A stretch of DNA of 64,000 nucleotides, taken from the NCBI GenBank assembly GCA_028023455.1, contig JAQFVV010006448.1, positions 1,393,431-1,457,430 on the forward strand, written 5' to 3'. Each line of letters starts with the position of its first letter. Position 1 is the first letter of the stretch. The translations under genes were made by a program, and so were the position numbers. Under the pieces are notes generated by a model. It made no database searches. It had not been told where the DNA came from and saw only the letters and a list, made by a program, of their open reading frames with translations. Source of the stretch: Epiperipatus broadwayi (lineage: Eukaryota > Onychophora > Udeonychophora > Euonychophora > Peripatidae). Below are positions 16,162 to 26,880 of the stretch, one piece after another.

Positions 16162-18506
16162 TACCCTTACTTCTTGATATATAAAATAGTTTAAAATACA
16201 ACTAGCTCAGTTATATTATTATGTTTAATTAAAATTTGCATATCTATCTTTAATATACTTTATATTATCATATCTTAATTAAATTTATTATCAATCATCA
16301 AAATCAATATAGTTCTAGATTATACTAATTAAATAAGTATTTATAAAATTATGAGACTGTGAAGTAAAGTTACAAAGTAATAAGCAGATTTACACTGAGT
16401 CAATATCTCCTAAGATACTGTCTCAATGGCATAAGAATACTACCACTACTTTATTATCTGACCACTACATCTATAGCATTCTTATGACTTTTAAATGGAA
16501 TAAATTATCTTCAATAATACTAAAATAATTCCTAACTTTTAACTTAAAACATAATTAAATAATCTCAGGTTCTTCTAAGTTGTTTTAAAATAATAATAAC
16601 TCATGTAAATAAGTATGATGTGGGATTTTATATCAAACTTAAATACACCTAACTTATTTTAATAATAATAATAATAATACTAATCTTAGAGTGTAATTTA
16701 ATCTCATCTATTTCTATGATATAATCAATCATTAAATGAACAAACAATCATATGTATATTTTTATTTCATATGGTATATTCATTTTAAAATAGATCAACA
16801 TCTTATACTTAATCATCTGTGGCATTAAACAATACTGTATTCTTATAATGTGTATTTTAATCATCTTATGACCATTGCAATATTTTCTATTCATGTCAAT
16901 CAATTCTTATAAAATAATGTTAAGCAAATATTGTATTCATTTCTAAATAATAATAACAAATTCATTTTTTGTACAAATATTATGTTTATTTCAAATCATC
17001 TGATGTCAAAATGCTGTGGTGAAAAATAATGAAACTCGACACACTTTTAAAACAAATTAACAAATTTATTTACAATAACTTCAAATAAAATTTATTTACA
17101 CTATTTACAGTTTTAGAATTTAGGAAAATAAATAAAATAAATAAGAAATTACAAATACAAGAAGTTTATACTGTTACTAATTCATGTGCTTAACAAGCAA
17201 TTATACATTCTTCAAATACTATATTAATAATATTATAGTATGTTTTCAAAACTTAGATTTAAAATAAATAGTAGTGTACTTTAATTACTACAAATAATAA
17301 TATATGTCAAGACTATTTATGTAGCATGTGTAAACAATGAAACTCTACTAAATTAAATAACTACATTAATTAAGTATTACCATTTATAATGTATTATCAT
17401 GTATTCACTTTATTATTAGCATTGCTTAATGCTTTATATAAATTAATGTATCTTTATATTGTATAACAAATAATTGACTGTAATTATACTTTACTTAATG
17501 TAATTCCTGTTATGTTTTATCAAATATGCATTATATATCTCTATTGTTCAAATATTATTATTTAAATCATTTATCAATTCTAAATTCACAAAGCATTACC
17601 TTAGATAAATTTTATGATTCTTTTCTGTGTAAAAATCATTACTTTACTTGATGTGTTATCTTAATCCTTTCTAATAAATTTCTATCTATAAAACATATTC
17701 TAAACTTATCTAAAATTTCCGGAAAAATAAACATCAACTTTAAATAAAATATTCATCATCCAAATTACCTATACTACATCGTTTATATTTAGTAACCTTT
17801 CAATCCAAATATAAGCTTTTACCTAAAACGTAACTTAACTTATTTAATAAAACAAAATACAAAAATAGAATCTTTTCAAATCTATTCCTATCTTGCAAAT
17901 AATAAAATAATTACCTAAATAAAGAATAAATATAATTCTAATACTATAACATAATAAAAATATCAAAATTTATTTATGAAAGAATCATATAATTATTTCC
18001 AAGCTTCTTACGTAATGTTGTATCATGTTGACATTATAAATTAAAATTATGCATATTTTAATAAAGTTCGTTGCCAATATAATGTATGTGTTTTCATAAA
18101 ATATCTATCCATTCATTCTACAACAACATAATATTCAGTTGATCTAAAGAAAACATATTAAATTCATTAAAAATCATTATACAATATTTTTACCATATAA
18201 TAATAATGTCCAATCTGCTATCCAGCATTCTTCGGAATTTGCAGCTTCATCAAATAAAAATCATTCACATTTACACTCATAACATTCATTAGAATATTCC
18301 GTGTTACATTAATTATAAAATAAATTTATGTAATTAATTATTATATTATTTTTAAGTTAGTATTTAATAAATGTACCTAACCTACTTTTAATAATTTAAT
18401 AATATTTTAAATTTTATGTTAAATAAATAAAATAAAAGTTTATATTACATATTCCCAACGACATCTTCTGTTCTACCATAAAAGTTTTAACAAATATCCT
18501 ACGTAT
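16162..18506. other. AT-rich left flank of the LTR composite
   Basis: No genes or repeats recognised. The last bases before the first LTR read CCTACGTAT; no matching target-site duplication is visible at the far end of the composite. Confidence 0.4.
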
Positions 18507-18541
18507 TGAAGCAATGGATCTGAAGTCCGATCCATGCTTCA
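18507..18541. repeat. Terminal near-palindrome of the LTR
   Basis: The first 35 bases of the LTR fold back: TGAAGCA-ATGGATC pairs with GATCCAT-GCTTCA with one bulged base and an 8-base centre. Copy 2 keeps it; copy 3 has one change (CCA for CCG) at its centre. It may be a recognition feature for integrase or simply a cruciform-prone end. Confidence 0.8.
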
Positions 18542-19099
18542 CATCTTCCTATAAACTAAATTAGTATTGTAGACCTAAATTAGGTTTATAGTTCAATATC
18601 AGCAGGGTTTTGCATTAGAGTTAAAAATAATTATGCTTATTAAATGTGTATTGCAGTTAAATATTTTATTTTAAATAAATTTCATTCTATTGATAAAAAA
18701 TTGCTTAACCTATTAGTCAAACATACATATATATACATCTAGCGTATATATATGAGTTAATGCAAAATTCTGCTGAAATAAAATGCTTATTCTATTGTAA
18801 AATAATAATATATTGTTGTTCAAATTTTATTAAAATATTTAGTATGATTTGATTTTGAGATAAGCCCACCAACATTTCTGAAAGAATGTATATTTTAATT
18901 AGTGAGCCATTCAAGTCTAATTAAAGATGGCCTTCTCTTTCTTTCTTTTTAATTAATAGAATTCCAACTTTAAAGTAAGAAAGTTAGAATAAAAAGTTAA
19001 AGTTATTTTTAGAATGTGTTGTTTTGAAACAAAGCAGCAAGGGGGGGCTTATCAAGATCTCAGATCATACAAAGAATGGAAGGTAGCTGTCAGAGAAAG

Positions 19100-19107
19100 T
19101 ATAAATA
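19100..19107 (+). promoter_or_regulatory. TATA box of LTR copy 1
   Basis: TATAAATA in the context AGAAAGTATAAATAGTAGGG, about 590 bp into the LTR. It is conserved at 22660-22653 (-) and 25357-25364 (+) in the other copies, so it was part of the active element. It fits an RNA polymerase II retroelement promoter. Confidence 0.7.
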
Positions 19108-20239
19108 GTAGGGAGAACAAAAGAGATTATTCTTCTTCAGACTTTTCTTTTTGAATGAGTCAGTTGATTCGGATTTTGCTTGTGAAGGCGATTTATTAAG
19201 ATTTTTCTTGCGGTTTTATTTCCAAGTTTTCTGGAAAGTACATTCAGATCTCTCTTGGGAGAAATCCTTTAGATTTTGCTTCACATTTAGCTGGTGCTTA
19301 AAAATAAAGTTATACAGCTGTCATTTTCAAACAATGGAGAAGTTGGAACCGGCTCAAGTTAAAAACAACCGTATTTTGAGGAAAATGGATATGCTTGGCT
19401 AGGCAAATCATAGCTTTGCCTATCGCCGAGGTTCCTAAATACCATCCAAAATGCCTTAACATCCAATCAATAACCATCTGAACTCTATGCCGTGTCTGGA
19501 GAACTTTTCATGGAAGCCATACTTCATATTTTCATTGTCCGGACAAACACCTATCGTCGGTCGGATCAAGCCACGGACGCCGTAGGGAACATCACGGAAA
19601 AAGGACGGTATCGTATCTCCTAAATTAAACTATCTCGTATGCTACTTGTGATTCATATTGTTTTATTGTTGTATTGAATTATATGTATCTGCTATGTAAA
19701 CATTTTATGAATTAATCGTAAATATATTTTGGGATCATCTAGCTATATGTAACCTTTTTACCTTCGCTATTCTTCCTTAGATTTAGTATTTCGTTGCGGT
19801 TAAATTTAATAGTTAATTTTTTTGTCATTTGAAATCACTTTCCAATTTTATTTATGTTGTTAATTAAATCCAAGTCAGTTTCTTTTGTGTGCCAACTTGA
19901 TCTTTTTGATAACACCTCTTTTTGTCCGCCATTAGCTTGTCACGTATATTTGATTTAGCTATATACGTTCTAAGTTAATTTTAAACCCGGTTTTTCACGC
20001 AAAGCCATAAGAAATGCTTTGCGAAAGGTTTTTATTACCTATCGTACTTTATCGAGAAGATCGAGTTGACAATTTTTAATAAAATTGGGAAGAAAAGAAT
20101 TGGACCGCAAACCTATTAACCTGTTTTCTTTTTATTGTCTAATTAGTTTGTCGCAGTAATTTAGGGGAATAGCGGAGGCCATTAAAGCTTTATTCATATT
20201 TTAAAGCCAGTAATTAAACATTATTTAATTATCAAAAAC

Positions 20240-20560
20240 TTGAGTTTCTTAGTTATATTAAATGCTTTATTTTTACTTTTCAATGATCCAGGCACGCATA
20301 ACGCAAACACCAACACATATTTTAAGTACTTTACACATTTAGCTTTTAGCTCCTTAGGATTTCCCGTCCATGTCTCTACCGCTGTTGCTAAGCTTTGTGG
20401 CCGGTTGAAAAATAATTTATGCGTGGCTCAGATGGTGTTGTTGGTTCGTGAATTGGCCCCGAGAATAGGCGAAATAGGGCAGAGGTTATTATATTCTTTA
20501 TTTAATATTTCGCGTATAGTGGCCTCGAGGTACTTTCGCTTAGGACTCGAACTAGGTTAA
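20240..20560 (+). CDS. Unrecognised 106-codon open frame in LTR leader, copy 1
   Basis: This frame stays open in all three LTR copies (also 21520-21200 minus and 26500-26820 plus). It lacks an ATG start; the first usual near-cognate codon is TTG, and the frame is open back to about 20186. The product would begin with a hydrophobic stretch (FLVILNALFLLF) and end in a basic region with RYFRLGLELG. I do not recognise it. Copies 1 and 3 differ by two synonymous and two replacement changes, copies 1 and 2 by two synonymous and three replacement changes, so I see no sign of protein-level constraint. It could be an exon of a spliced accessory product (an acceptor-like TTTCTTAG sits just inside) or simply a chance frame. 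Confidence 0.25.
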   Translation: MSFLVILNALFLLFNDPGTHNANTNTYFKYFTHLAFSSLGFPVHVSTAVAKLCGRLKNNLCVAQMVLLVRELAPRIGEIGQRLLYSLFNISRIVASRYFRLGLELG

Positions 20561-20612
20561 ACCAGCATACATAATCTGACTGTCACAGTAGATTTTTTTT
20601 TTCTCCGCATTC

Positions 20613-20631
20613 TGGACGCCCATCGTGTGGC
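20613..20631 (+). promoter_or_regulatory. Primer binding site, tRNA-Lys(1,2)-like
   Basis: TGGACGCCCATCGTGTGGC follows the LTR end by three bases. It matches the classical tRNA-Lys1,2 primer site (TGGCGCCCAACGTGGGGC) with one inserted base and two substitutions. This identifies copy 1 as the genuine 5' LTR and the direction of the element as plus. Confidence 0.7.
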
Positions 20632-21151
20632 TTTTCGAAATTTTTCATACCCTGCAATGCCTTATATAACATTTGTATGTGTGTGGAATGTTTTTTTTTT
20701 CTGTTTTAAATTAAGGAAAATATGGGTAGACGTATAATTTTTTTTTTCCGATTCTGATGCTAACAACGTGGACGTGTGTCATTTTTTCTGTTCTTCAAAA
20801 AAAATTTTTTTAATAGTACCCTGAGAAGCTAGTTTTAGTTTAATGTAATTATATAAAGTAATATATGTATAATTTTTTCCAAGTTGGTTTCCTAACGTGA
20901 GCTAAATGTCATTTTTTTTAATTAATTAAGAAGTTAAATGTGCCATAAGCTAAACATTTTTTTTCCGAGTTTGATATATATGAAATGAATATTTATATTT
21001 AAAAAGTTAACACGCCGTTAGTTGTTTTTTTGTGTGTGATTAGAAAAGAAGATTTCAGAGTTAAAGTAATTTTTTGGTAATCCTAATTAGTTTTGTCATG
21101 GCCAGTACGCCATATTTTTTTGTCGTATAAAGTAGATAGCTTCGATAAGAA
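20632..21151. other. Internal leader fragment between LTR copies 1 and 2
   Basis: About 520 bp after the primer binding site, rich in T runs of 8-10 bases and without an open frame. It should be the start of the internal region of the element. It ends abruptly at LTR copy 2 in inverted orientation; the junction near 21148-21152 has no primer-site bases, unlike copies 1 and 3. Confidence 0.55.
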
Positions 21152-23254
21152 TGCGGAAAAAAAAAAATCTACTGTGACAGTCAGATTATGTATGCTGGTT
21201 TAACCTAGTTCGAGTCCTAAGCGAAAGTACCTCGAGGCCACTATACGCGAAATATTAAATAAAGAATATAATAACCTCTGCCCTATTTCGCCTATTCTCG
21301 GGGCTAATTCATGAACCAACAACACCGTCTGAGCCACGCATAAACTATTTTTCAACCGGCCACAAAGCTTAGCAACAGCGGTAGAGACATGGACGGGAAA
21401 TCCTAAGGAGCTAAAAGCTAAATGTGTAAAGTACTTAAAATATGTGTTGGTGTTTGCGTTATGCGTGCCTGGATCATTGAAAAGTAAAAATAAAGCATTT
21501 AATATTACTAAGAAACTCAAGTTTTGATAATTAAATAATGTTTAATTACTGGCTTTAAAATATGAATAAAGCTTTAATGGCCTCCGCTATTCCCCTAAAT
21601 TACTGCGACAAACTAATTAGACAATAAAAAGAAAACAAGTTAATAGGTTTGCGGTCAAATTCTTTTCTTCCCAATTTTATTAAAAATTGTCAACTCGATC
21701 TTCTCGATAAAGTACGATAGGTAATAAAAACCTTTCGCAAAGCATTTCTTATGGCTTTGCGCGAAAAAACGGGTTTAAAATTAACCTAGAACGTATATAG
21801 CTAAATCAAATATACGTGACAAGCTAATGGCGGACAAAAAGAGGTGTTATCAGAAAGATCAAGTTGGCACACAAAAGAAACTGACTTGGATTTAATTAAC
21901 AACATAAATAAAATTGGAAAGTGATTTCAAATGACAAAAAATTAACTATTAAATTTAACCGCAACAAAATACTAAATCTAAGGAAGAATAGCGAAGGTAA
22001 AAAAGGTTACATATAGCTAGATGATCCCAAAATATATTTACGGTTAATTCATAAAATGTTTACATAGCAGATACATATAATTCAATACAACAATAAAACA
22101 ATATGAATCACAAGTAGCATACGAGATAGTTTAATTTAGGAGATATGATACCGTCCTTTTTTTCCGTGATGTTCCCTACGGCGTCCGTGGCTTGATCCGA
22201 CCGACGATAGGTGTTTGTCCGGACAATGAAAATATGAAGTATGGCTTCCATGAAAAGTTCTCCAGACACGGCATAGAGTTCAGATGGTTATTGATTGGAT
22301 GTTAAGGCATTTTGGATGGTATTTAGGAACCTCGGCGATAGGCAAAGCTATGATTTGCCTAGCCAAGCATATCCATTTTCCTCAAAATACGGTTGGTTTT
22401 AACTTGAGCCGGTTCCAACTTCTCCATTGTTTGAAAATGACAGCTGTATAACTTTATTTTTTTAAGCACCAGCTAAATGTGAAGCAAGATCTAAAGGATT
22501 TCTCCCAAGAGAGATCTGAACGTACTTTCCAGAAAACTTGGAAATAAAACAGCAAGAAAAATCTTAATAAATCGCCTTCACAAGCAAAATCAGAATCAAC
22601 TGACTCATTCAAAAAGAAAAGTCTGAATAATCATCTCTTTTGTTCTCCCTACTATTTATACTTTCTCTGACAGCTACCTTCATGGTTTGTATGCTCTGAG
22701 ATTTTGATAAGCCCCCCCCTTGCTGCTTTGTTTCAAAACAACACATTCTAAAAATCACTTTAACTTTTTACTCTAACTTTCTTACTTTAAAGTTGGAATT
22801 CTATTAATTAAAAAAACAAGAAAGAAAATGCCATCTTTAATTAGACTTGAATGGCTCACTAATTAAAATAGACATTCTTTCAGAAATGTTGGTGGGCTTA
22901 TCTCAAAATCAAATCATACTAAATATTTTAATAAAATTTGAACAACAATATATTATTATTTTACAATAGAATAAGCATTTTATTTCAGCAGAATTTTGCA
23001 TTATTTCATATATATACGCTAGATGTATATATATGTATGTTTGACTAATAGGTTAAACAATTTTTTATCAATAGAATAAAATTTATTTAAAATAAAATAT
23101 TTAACTGCAATACACATTTAATAAGCATAATTATTTTTAACTCTAATGCAAAACCCTGCTGATATTGAACTATAAACCTAATTTAGGTCTACAATACTAA
23201 TTTAGTTTATAGGAAGATGTGAAGCATGGATCGGACTTCAGATCCATTGCTTCA
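21152..23254 (-). repeat. LTR copy 2 (-)
   Basis: The inverted 2103-bp LTR. On the minus strand it starts at 23254 with TGAAGC directly after a polypurine tract, so it is a 3' LTR of the inverted unit. The TATA box lies at 22660-22653. It shares derived variants with copy 3 against copy 1 (GAAATAATG, GTCTATTTT, CTTGTTTTTTT, TTTGACCGC), showing that copies 2 and 3 are the closer pair. Confidence 0.88.
21200..21520 (-). CDS. Unrecognised 106-codon open frame in LTR leader, copy 2
   Basis: Inverted copy of the frame at 20240-20560. It has NS for NN, T for M and H for R at three places and two silent changes (GTA for GTT, TTA for TTG), and no stop. The TTG start and lack of ATG are the same. I see no function. 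Confidence 0.22.
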   Translation of the reverse strand: MSFLVILNALFLLFNDPGTHNANTNTYFKYFTHLAFSSLGFPVHVSTAVAKLCGRLKNSLCVAQTVLLVHELAPRIGEIGQRLLYSLFNISRIVASRYFRLGLELG

Positions 23255-23264
23255 TTTCCCAATA
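23255..23264 (-). promoter_or_regulatory. Polypurine tract of the inverted unit
   Basis: On the minus strand TATTGGGAAA abuts the TG of LTR copy 2. The purine run is short (GGGAAA). The identical sequence precedes LTR copy 3 at 24755-24764, which marks both as 3' LTR junctions. Confidence 0.55.
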
Positions 23265-23878
23265 GTTAGTGAGCAAAAAAAAAATGTTAAAAAAAAATGC
23301 TGTTGCTTCAGGTCAGAGGTAAGAATTTGTGCCAGGTGAGTTCAAGCCTACTCTTTATTCACTGTAATGTTTAATTTGCTACTACTAATAATCTTTCTAT
23401 ATGTTACTATAAAACAGTTTATCCCTCATTCACTCTCCTATATTTTAAATCAAGTCTGTGTTGTTTTAGTCTGACTAGCTATATTTATGTTTTTAATTTC
23501 TAAACTTTCCGGGATCCGGTGGTATATATTGCCTTGTATTTTTGGATGGGTTCATGACCCTATCATTTTGGTTTTCTTCTAAGTTCCCATAATCAATGTC
23601 AGTTAGTATCCGAATCATGCCTTGAATATCCTGCATTTGAGTGCCTATTAATATTTTCCTTATCCAGGGTGGCATGTTGTGCCTGATCATCCTCACTATC
23701 TGCATTTCTGGATAATTGAAAGCAGTTAGGGCTTTAATGCGATTTACCTGCCTAACAAAAAACTGAGCATAAGTCTCTTGATGGTTAGCTGGGTATCTTT
23801 CATGCATTATGGAATACATCAAACCTTCCTGCCTCTCTGCACTCCAGTACATTGACATTATTGCCTTCTCATATTCCA
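23255..23878 (-). repeat. Inverted arm A: gag 3' half plus 3' UTR
   Basis: A 624-bp arm that is the near-exact reverse complement of 24138-24764. Together with the adjoining LTRs it makes an inverted repeat with arms of about 2.73 kb each (21152-23878 and 24138-26868) around a 259-bp loop. Confidence 0.9.
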
Positions 23879-24164
23879 TAAATGTTTGCGGGTGTATAGA
23901 TAGAGTATTCCACCATTCTCTGGCAGATTCTTTTAAATGATGACTGGAGATCGCCACCTTTTCTTGTTCTGTCATATTTTGAAATTGAAAAAACATTTTG
24001 AGACTATCAAGGTGGTGTCTAGGGTTTCCACCCGGTTCCCCTCTAAAACCTTGTATATGTATGAATTTTGCCACTGGAGACGTTACCGGATTAATTATTA
24101 TAGGCGTAAGGATCTGGTTACCTTGTTGCGCCTTGATTGGAATATGAGAAGGCAATAATGTCAA
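23493..24164 (-). pseudogene. Ty3/gypsy-like gag (capsid) fragment, 5'-truncated
   Basis: The open frame runs from the fold-back junction near 24138 to a stop at 23493. The first nine or so codons, upstream of the junction, are an artefact read from the opposite arm. The authentic part, about 214 residues, has the capsid landmarks of retrotransposon gag proteins: FRGEPGGNPRHHLDSLKMFF, then KVAISSHHLKESAREWWNTL (the L-x-G-x-A-x-x-W-W region), then YAQFFVRQVNRIKAL and a C-terminal helical part. It ends DPGKFRN without a CCHC zinc knuckle. The stop is followed by about 230 bp of UTR, the polypurine tract and the LTR, so pol is absent: either a gag-only non-autonomous element or an internal deletion. 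Capsid assignment is by motif, the Ty3/gypsy link is inference. Confidence 0.7.
23879..24137 (-). other. One-sided loop between the inverted arms
   Basis: These 259 bp continue arm A only (they encode the N-terminal part of the gag fragment on the minus strand) and have no counterpart on arm B. The fold-back point is therefore asymmetric. Confidence 0.8.
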
Positions 24165-24523
24165 TGTACTGGAGTGCAGAGAGGCAGGAAGGTTTGATGT
24201 ATTCCATAATGCATGAAAGATACCCAGCTAACCATCAAGAGACTTATGCTCAGTTTTTTGTTAGGCAAGTAAATCGCATTAAAGCCCTAACTGCTTTCAA
24301 TTATCCAGAAATGCAGATAGTGAGGATGATCAGGCACAACATGCCACCCTGGATAAGGAAAATATTAATAGGCACTCAAATGCAGGATATTCAAGGCACG
24401 ATTCGGATACTAACTGACATTGATTATGGGAACTTAGAAGAAAACCAAAATGATAGGGTCATGAACCCATCCAAAAATACAAGGCAATATATACCACCGG
24501 ATCCCGGAAAGTTTAGAAATTAA
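24137..24523 (+). pseudogene. Second gag C-terminal fragment, inverted copy
   Basis: A 128-codon open piece identical to the C-terminal part of the minus-strand gag except one visible residue (T for M in DIQGTIRILTD). It begins at the fold-back junction with EYEKAIMSMYW and ends at the same stop. Having only half the capsid and no start codon, it is a truncated duplicate. Confidence 0.75.
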
Positions 24524-24764
24524 AAACATAAATATAGCTAGTCAGACTAAAACAACACGGACTTGATTTAAAATATAGGAGTGTGAATGATGGATAAACC
24601 GTTTTATAGTAATATATAGAAAGATTATTAGTAGTAGCAAATTAAACATTACAGTGAATAAAGAGTAGGCTTGAACTCACCTGGCACAAATTCTTACCTC
24701 TGACCTGAAGCAACAGCATTTTTTTTTTAAAATATTTTTTTTTTGCTCACTAACTATTGGGAAA
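24138..24764 (+). repeat. Inverted arm B: gag 3' half plus 3' UTR
   Basis: A 627-bp arm, reverse complement of 23255-23878. It ends with the polypurine tract at 24755-24764, directly before LTR copy 3. Confidence 0.9.
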
Positions 24765-26868
24765 TGAAGCAATGGATCTGAAGTCCAATCCATGCTTCAC
24801 ATCTTCCTATAAACTAAATTAGTATTGTAGACCTAAATTAGGTTTATAGTTCAATATCAGCAGGGTTTTGCATTAGAGTTAAAAATAATTATGCTTATTA
24901 AATGTGTATTGCAGTTAAATATTTTATTTTAAATAAATTTCATTCTATTGATAAAAATTGCTTAACCTATTAGTCAAACATACATATATATACATCTAGC
25001 GTATATATATGAAATAATGCAAAATTCTGCTGAAATAAAATGCTTATTCTATTGTAAAATAATAATATATTGTTGTTCAAATTTTATTAAAATATTTAGT
25101 ATGATTTGATTTTGAGATAAGCCCACCAACATTTCTGAAAGAATGTCTATTTTAATTAGTGAGCCATTCAAGTCTAATTAAAGATGGCATTTTCTTTCTT
25201 GTTTTTTTAATTAATAGAATTCCAACTTTAAAGTAAGAAAGTTAGAGTAAAAAGTTAAAGTTATTTTTAGAAGGTGTTGTTTGAAACAAAGCAGCAAGGG
25301 GGGGCTTATCAAGATCTCAGATCATACAAACAATGGAAGGTAGCTGTCAGAGAAAGTATAAATAGTAGGGAGAACAAAAGAGATTATTTTCTTCAGACTT
25401 TTCTTTTTGAATGAGTCAGTGGATTCTGATTTTGCTTGTGAAGGCGATTTATTAAGATTTTTCTTGCTGTTTTATTTCCAAGTTTTCTGGAAAGTACGTT
25501 CAGATCTCTCTTGGGAGAAATCCTTTAGATCTTGCTTCACATTTAGCTGGTGCTTAAAAAAATAAAGTTATACAGCTGTCATTTTCAAACAATGGAGAAG
25601 TTGGAACCGGCTCAAGTTAAAACCAACCGTATTTTGAGGAAAATGGATATGCTTGGCTAGGCAAATCATAGCTTTGCCTATCGCCGAGGTTCCTAAATAC
25701 CATCCAAAATGCCTTAACATCCAATCAATAACCATCTGAACTCTATGCCGTGTCTGAGAACTTTTTATGGAAGCCATACTTCATATTTTCATTGTCCGGA
25801 CAAACACCTATCGTCGGTCGGATCAAGCCACGGACGCCGTAGGGAACATCACGGAAAAAGGACGGTATCGTATCTCCTAAATTAAACTATCTCGTATGCT
25901 ACTTGTGATTCATATTGTTTTATTGTTGTATTGAATTATATGTATCTGCTATGTAAACATTTTATGAATTAACCGTAAATATATTTTGGGATCATCTAGC
26001 TATATGTAACCTTTTTTTTTACCTTCGCTATTCTTCCTTAGATTTAGTATTTCGTTGCGGTTAAATTTAATAGTTAATTTTTTGTCATTTGAAATCACTT
26101 TCCAATTTTATTTATGTTGTTAATTAAATCCAAGTCAGTTTCTTTTGTGTGCCAACTTGATCTTTTTGATAACACCTCTTTTTGTCCGCCATTAGCTTTT
26201 CACGTATATTTGATTTAGCTATATACGTTCTAAGTTAATTTTAAACCCGGTTTTTCGCGCAAAGCCATAAGAAATGCTTTGCGAAAGGTTTTTATTACCT
26301 ATCGTACTTTATCGAGAAGATCGAGTTGACAATTTTTAATAAAATTGGGAAGAAAAGAATTTGACCGCAAACCTATTAACCTGTTTTCTTTTTATTGTCT
26401 AATTAGTTTGTCGCAGTAATTTAGGGGAATAGCGGAGGCCATTAAAGCTTTATTCATATTTTAAAGCCAGTAATTAAACATTATTTAATTATCAAAAACT
26501 TGAGTTTCTTAGTTATATTAAATGCTTTATTTTTACTTTTCAATGATCCAGGCACGCATAATGCAAACACCAACACATATTTTAAGTACTTTACACATTT
26601 AGCTTTTAGCTCCTTAGGATTTCCCGTCCATGTCTCTACCGCTGTTGCTAAGCTTTGTGGCCGGTTGAAAGATAATTTATGCGTGGCTCAGATGGTGTTG
26701 TTGGTTCGTGAATTAGCCCCGAGAATAGGCAAAATAGGGCAGAGGTTATTATATTCTTTATTTAATATTTCGCGTATAGTGGCCTCGAGGTACTTTCGCT
26801 TAGGACTCGAACTAGGTTAAACCAGCATACATAATCTGACTGTCACAGTAGATTTTTTTTTCTCCGCA
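24765..26868 (+). repeat. LTR copy 3 (+)
   Basis: A 2104-bp LTR preceded by the polypurine tract and with its TATA box at 25357-25364. It is followed by TTCTGGCGCCCA, that is, by the first bases of a primer binding site, which is not expected after a 3' LTR. It carries an open 106-codon frame at 26500-26820. Confidence 0.88.
26500..26820 (+). CDS. Unrecognised 106-codon open frame in LTR leader, copy 3
   Basis: Third copy of the frame at 20240-20560, with D for N (RLKDNL) and K for E (GKIG) and two silent changes (AAT for AAC, TTA for TTG) relative to copy 1. No ATG, no stop. Function unknown, possibly non-coding. Confidence 0.22.
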   Translation: MSFLVILNALFLLFNDPGTHNANTNTYFKYFTHLAFSSLGFPVHVSTAVAKLCGRLKDNLCVAQMVLLVRELAPRIGKIGQRLLYSLFNISRIVASRYFRLGLELG

Positions 26869-26871
26869 TTC

Positions 26872-26880
26872 TGGCGCCCA
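26872..26880 (+). promoter_or_regulatory. Partial primer binding site after LTR copy 3
   Basis: TGGCGCCCA matches the first nine bases of the tRNA-Lys1,2 primer site exactly; the sequence then diverges into flanking DNA (ATACTTTATACTG). Confidence 0.6.

Larger units (their letters stand above)
18507..20609 (+). repeat. LTR copy 1 (+)
   Basis: A 2103-bp LTR starting TGAAGC and ending CCGCA, followed by TTC and a primer binding site. The U3 segment carries a G7 run and a TATA box at 19100-19107. Transcription would then begin near 19130, giving an unusually long R-U5 leader of about 1.5 kb. An 83-codon open stretch at 19151-19402 and a 106-codon one at 20240-20560 lie in that leader. This copy differs from copies 2 and 3 at several shared sites (for example GAGTTAATG where they have GAAATAATG), so it is the outlier of the three. 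Confidence 0.88.
18507..26880. mobile_element. Rearranged LTR retrotransposon composite (LTR+, LTR-, LTR+)
   Basis: The unit contains three copies of a 2.1-kb long terminal repeat at 18507-20609 (+), 21152-23254 (-) and 24765-26868 (+). Between copies 1 and 2 lies 542 bp of T-run-rich leader starting with a primer binding site. Between copies 2 and 3 lie two inverted copies of a gag 3' half plus polypurine tract, separated by 259 bp. An intact element would be LTR, primer site, gag-pol, polypurine tract, LTR in one orientation. Here the 3' portion (gag end, polypurine tract, LTR) is present twice, head to head, and no protease, RT, RNase H or integrase sequence is present. The left boundary starts with a clean TG; the right boundary carries part of a primer binding site. 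I infer a defective insertion formed by aberrant reverse transcription, autointegration or later inversion. Confidence 0.85.

Noticed and set aside
19151-19402. 83-codon frame in LTR copy 1
   Set aside because: No ATG start, and it is not kept open over the same length in the other two LTR copies, so likely chance in the leader.
23937-24158. 73-codon plus frame
   Set aside because: Antisense shadow of the gag fragment.
25568-25777. 69-codon minus frame in LTR copy 3
   Set aside because: Antisense to the LTR leader and not matched by an equal frame in the other copies.
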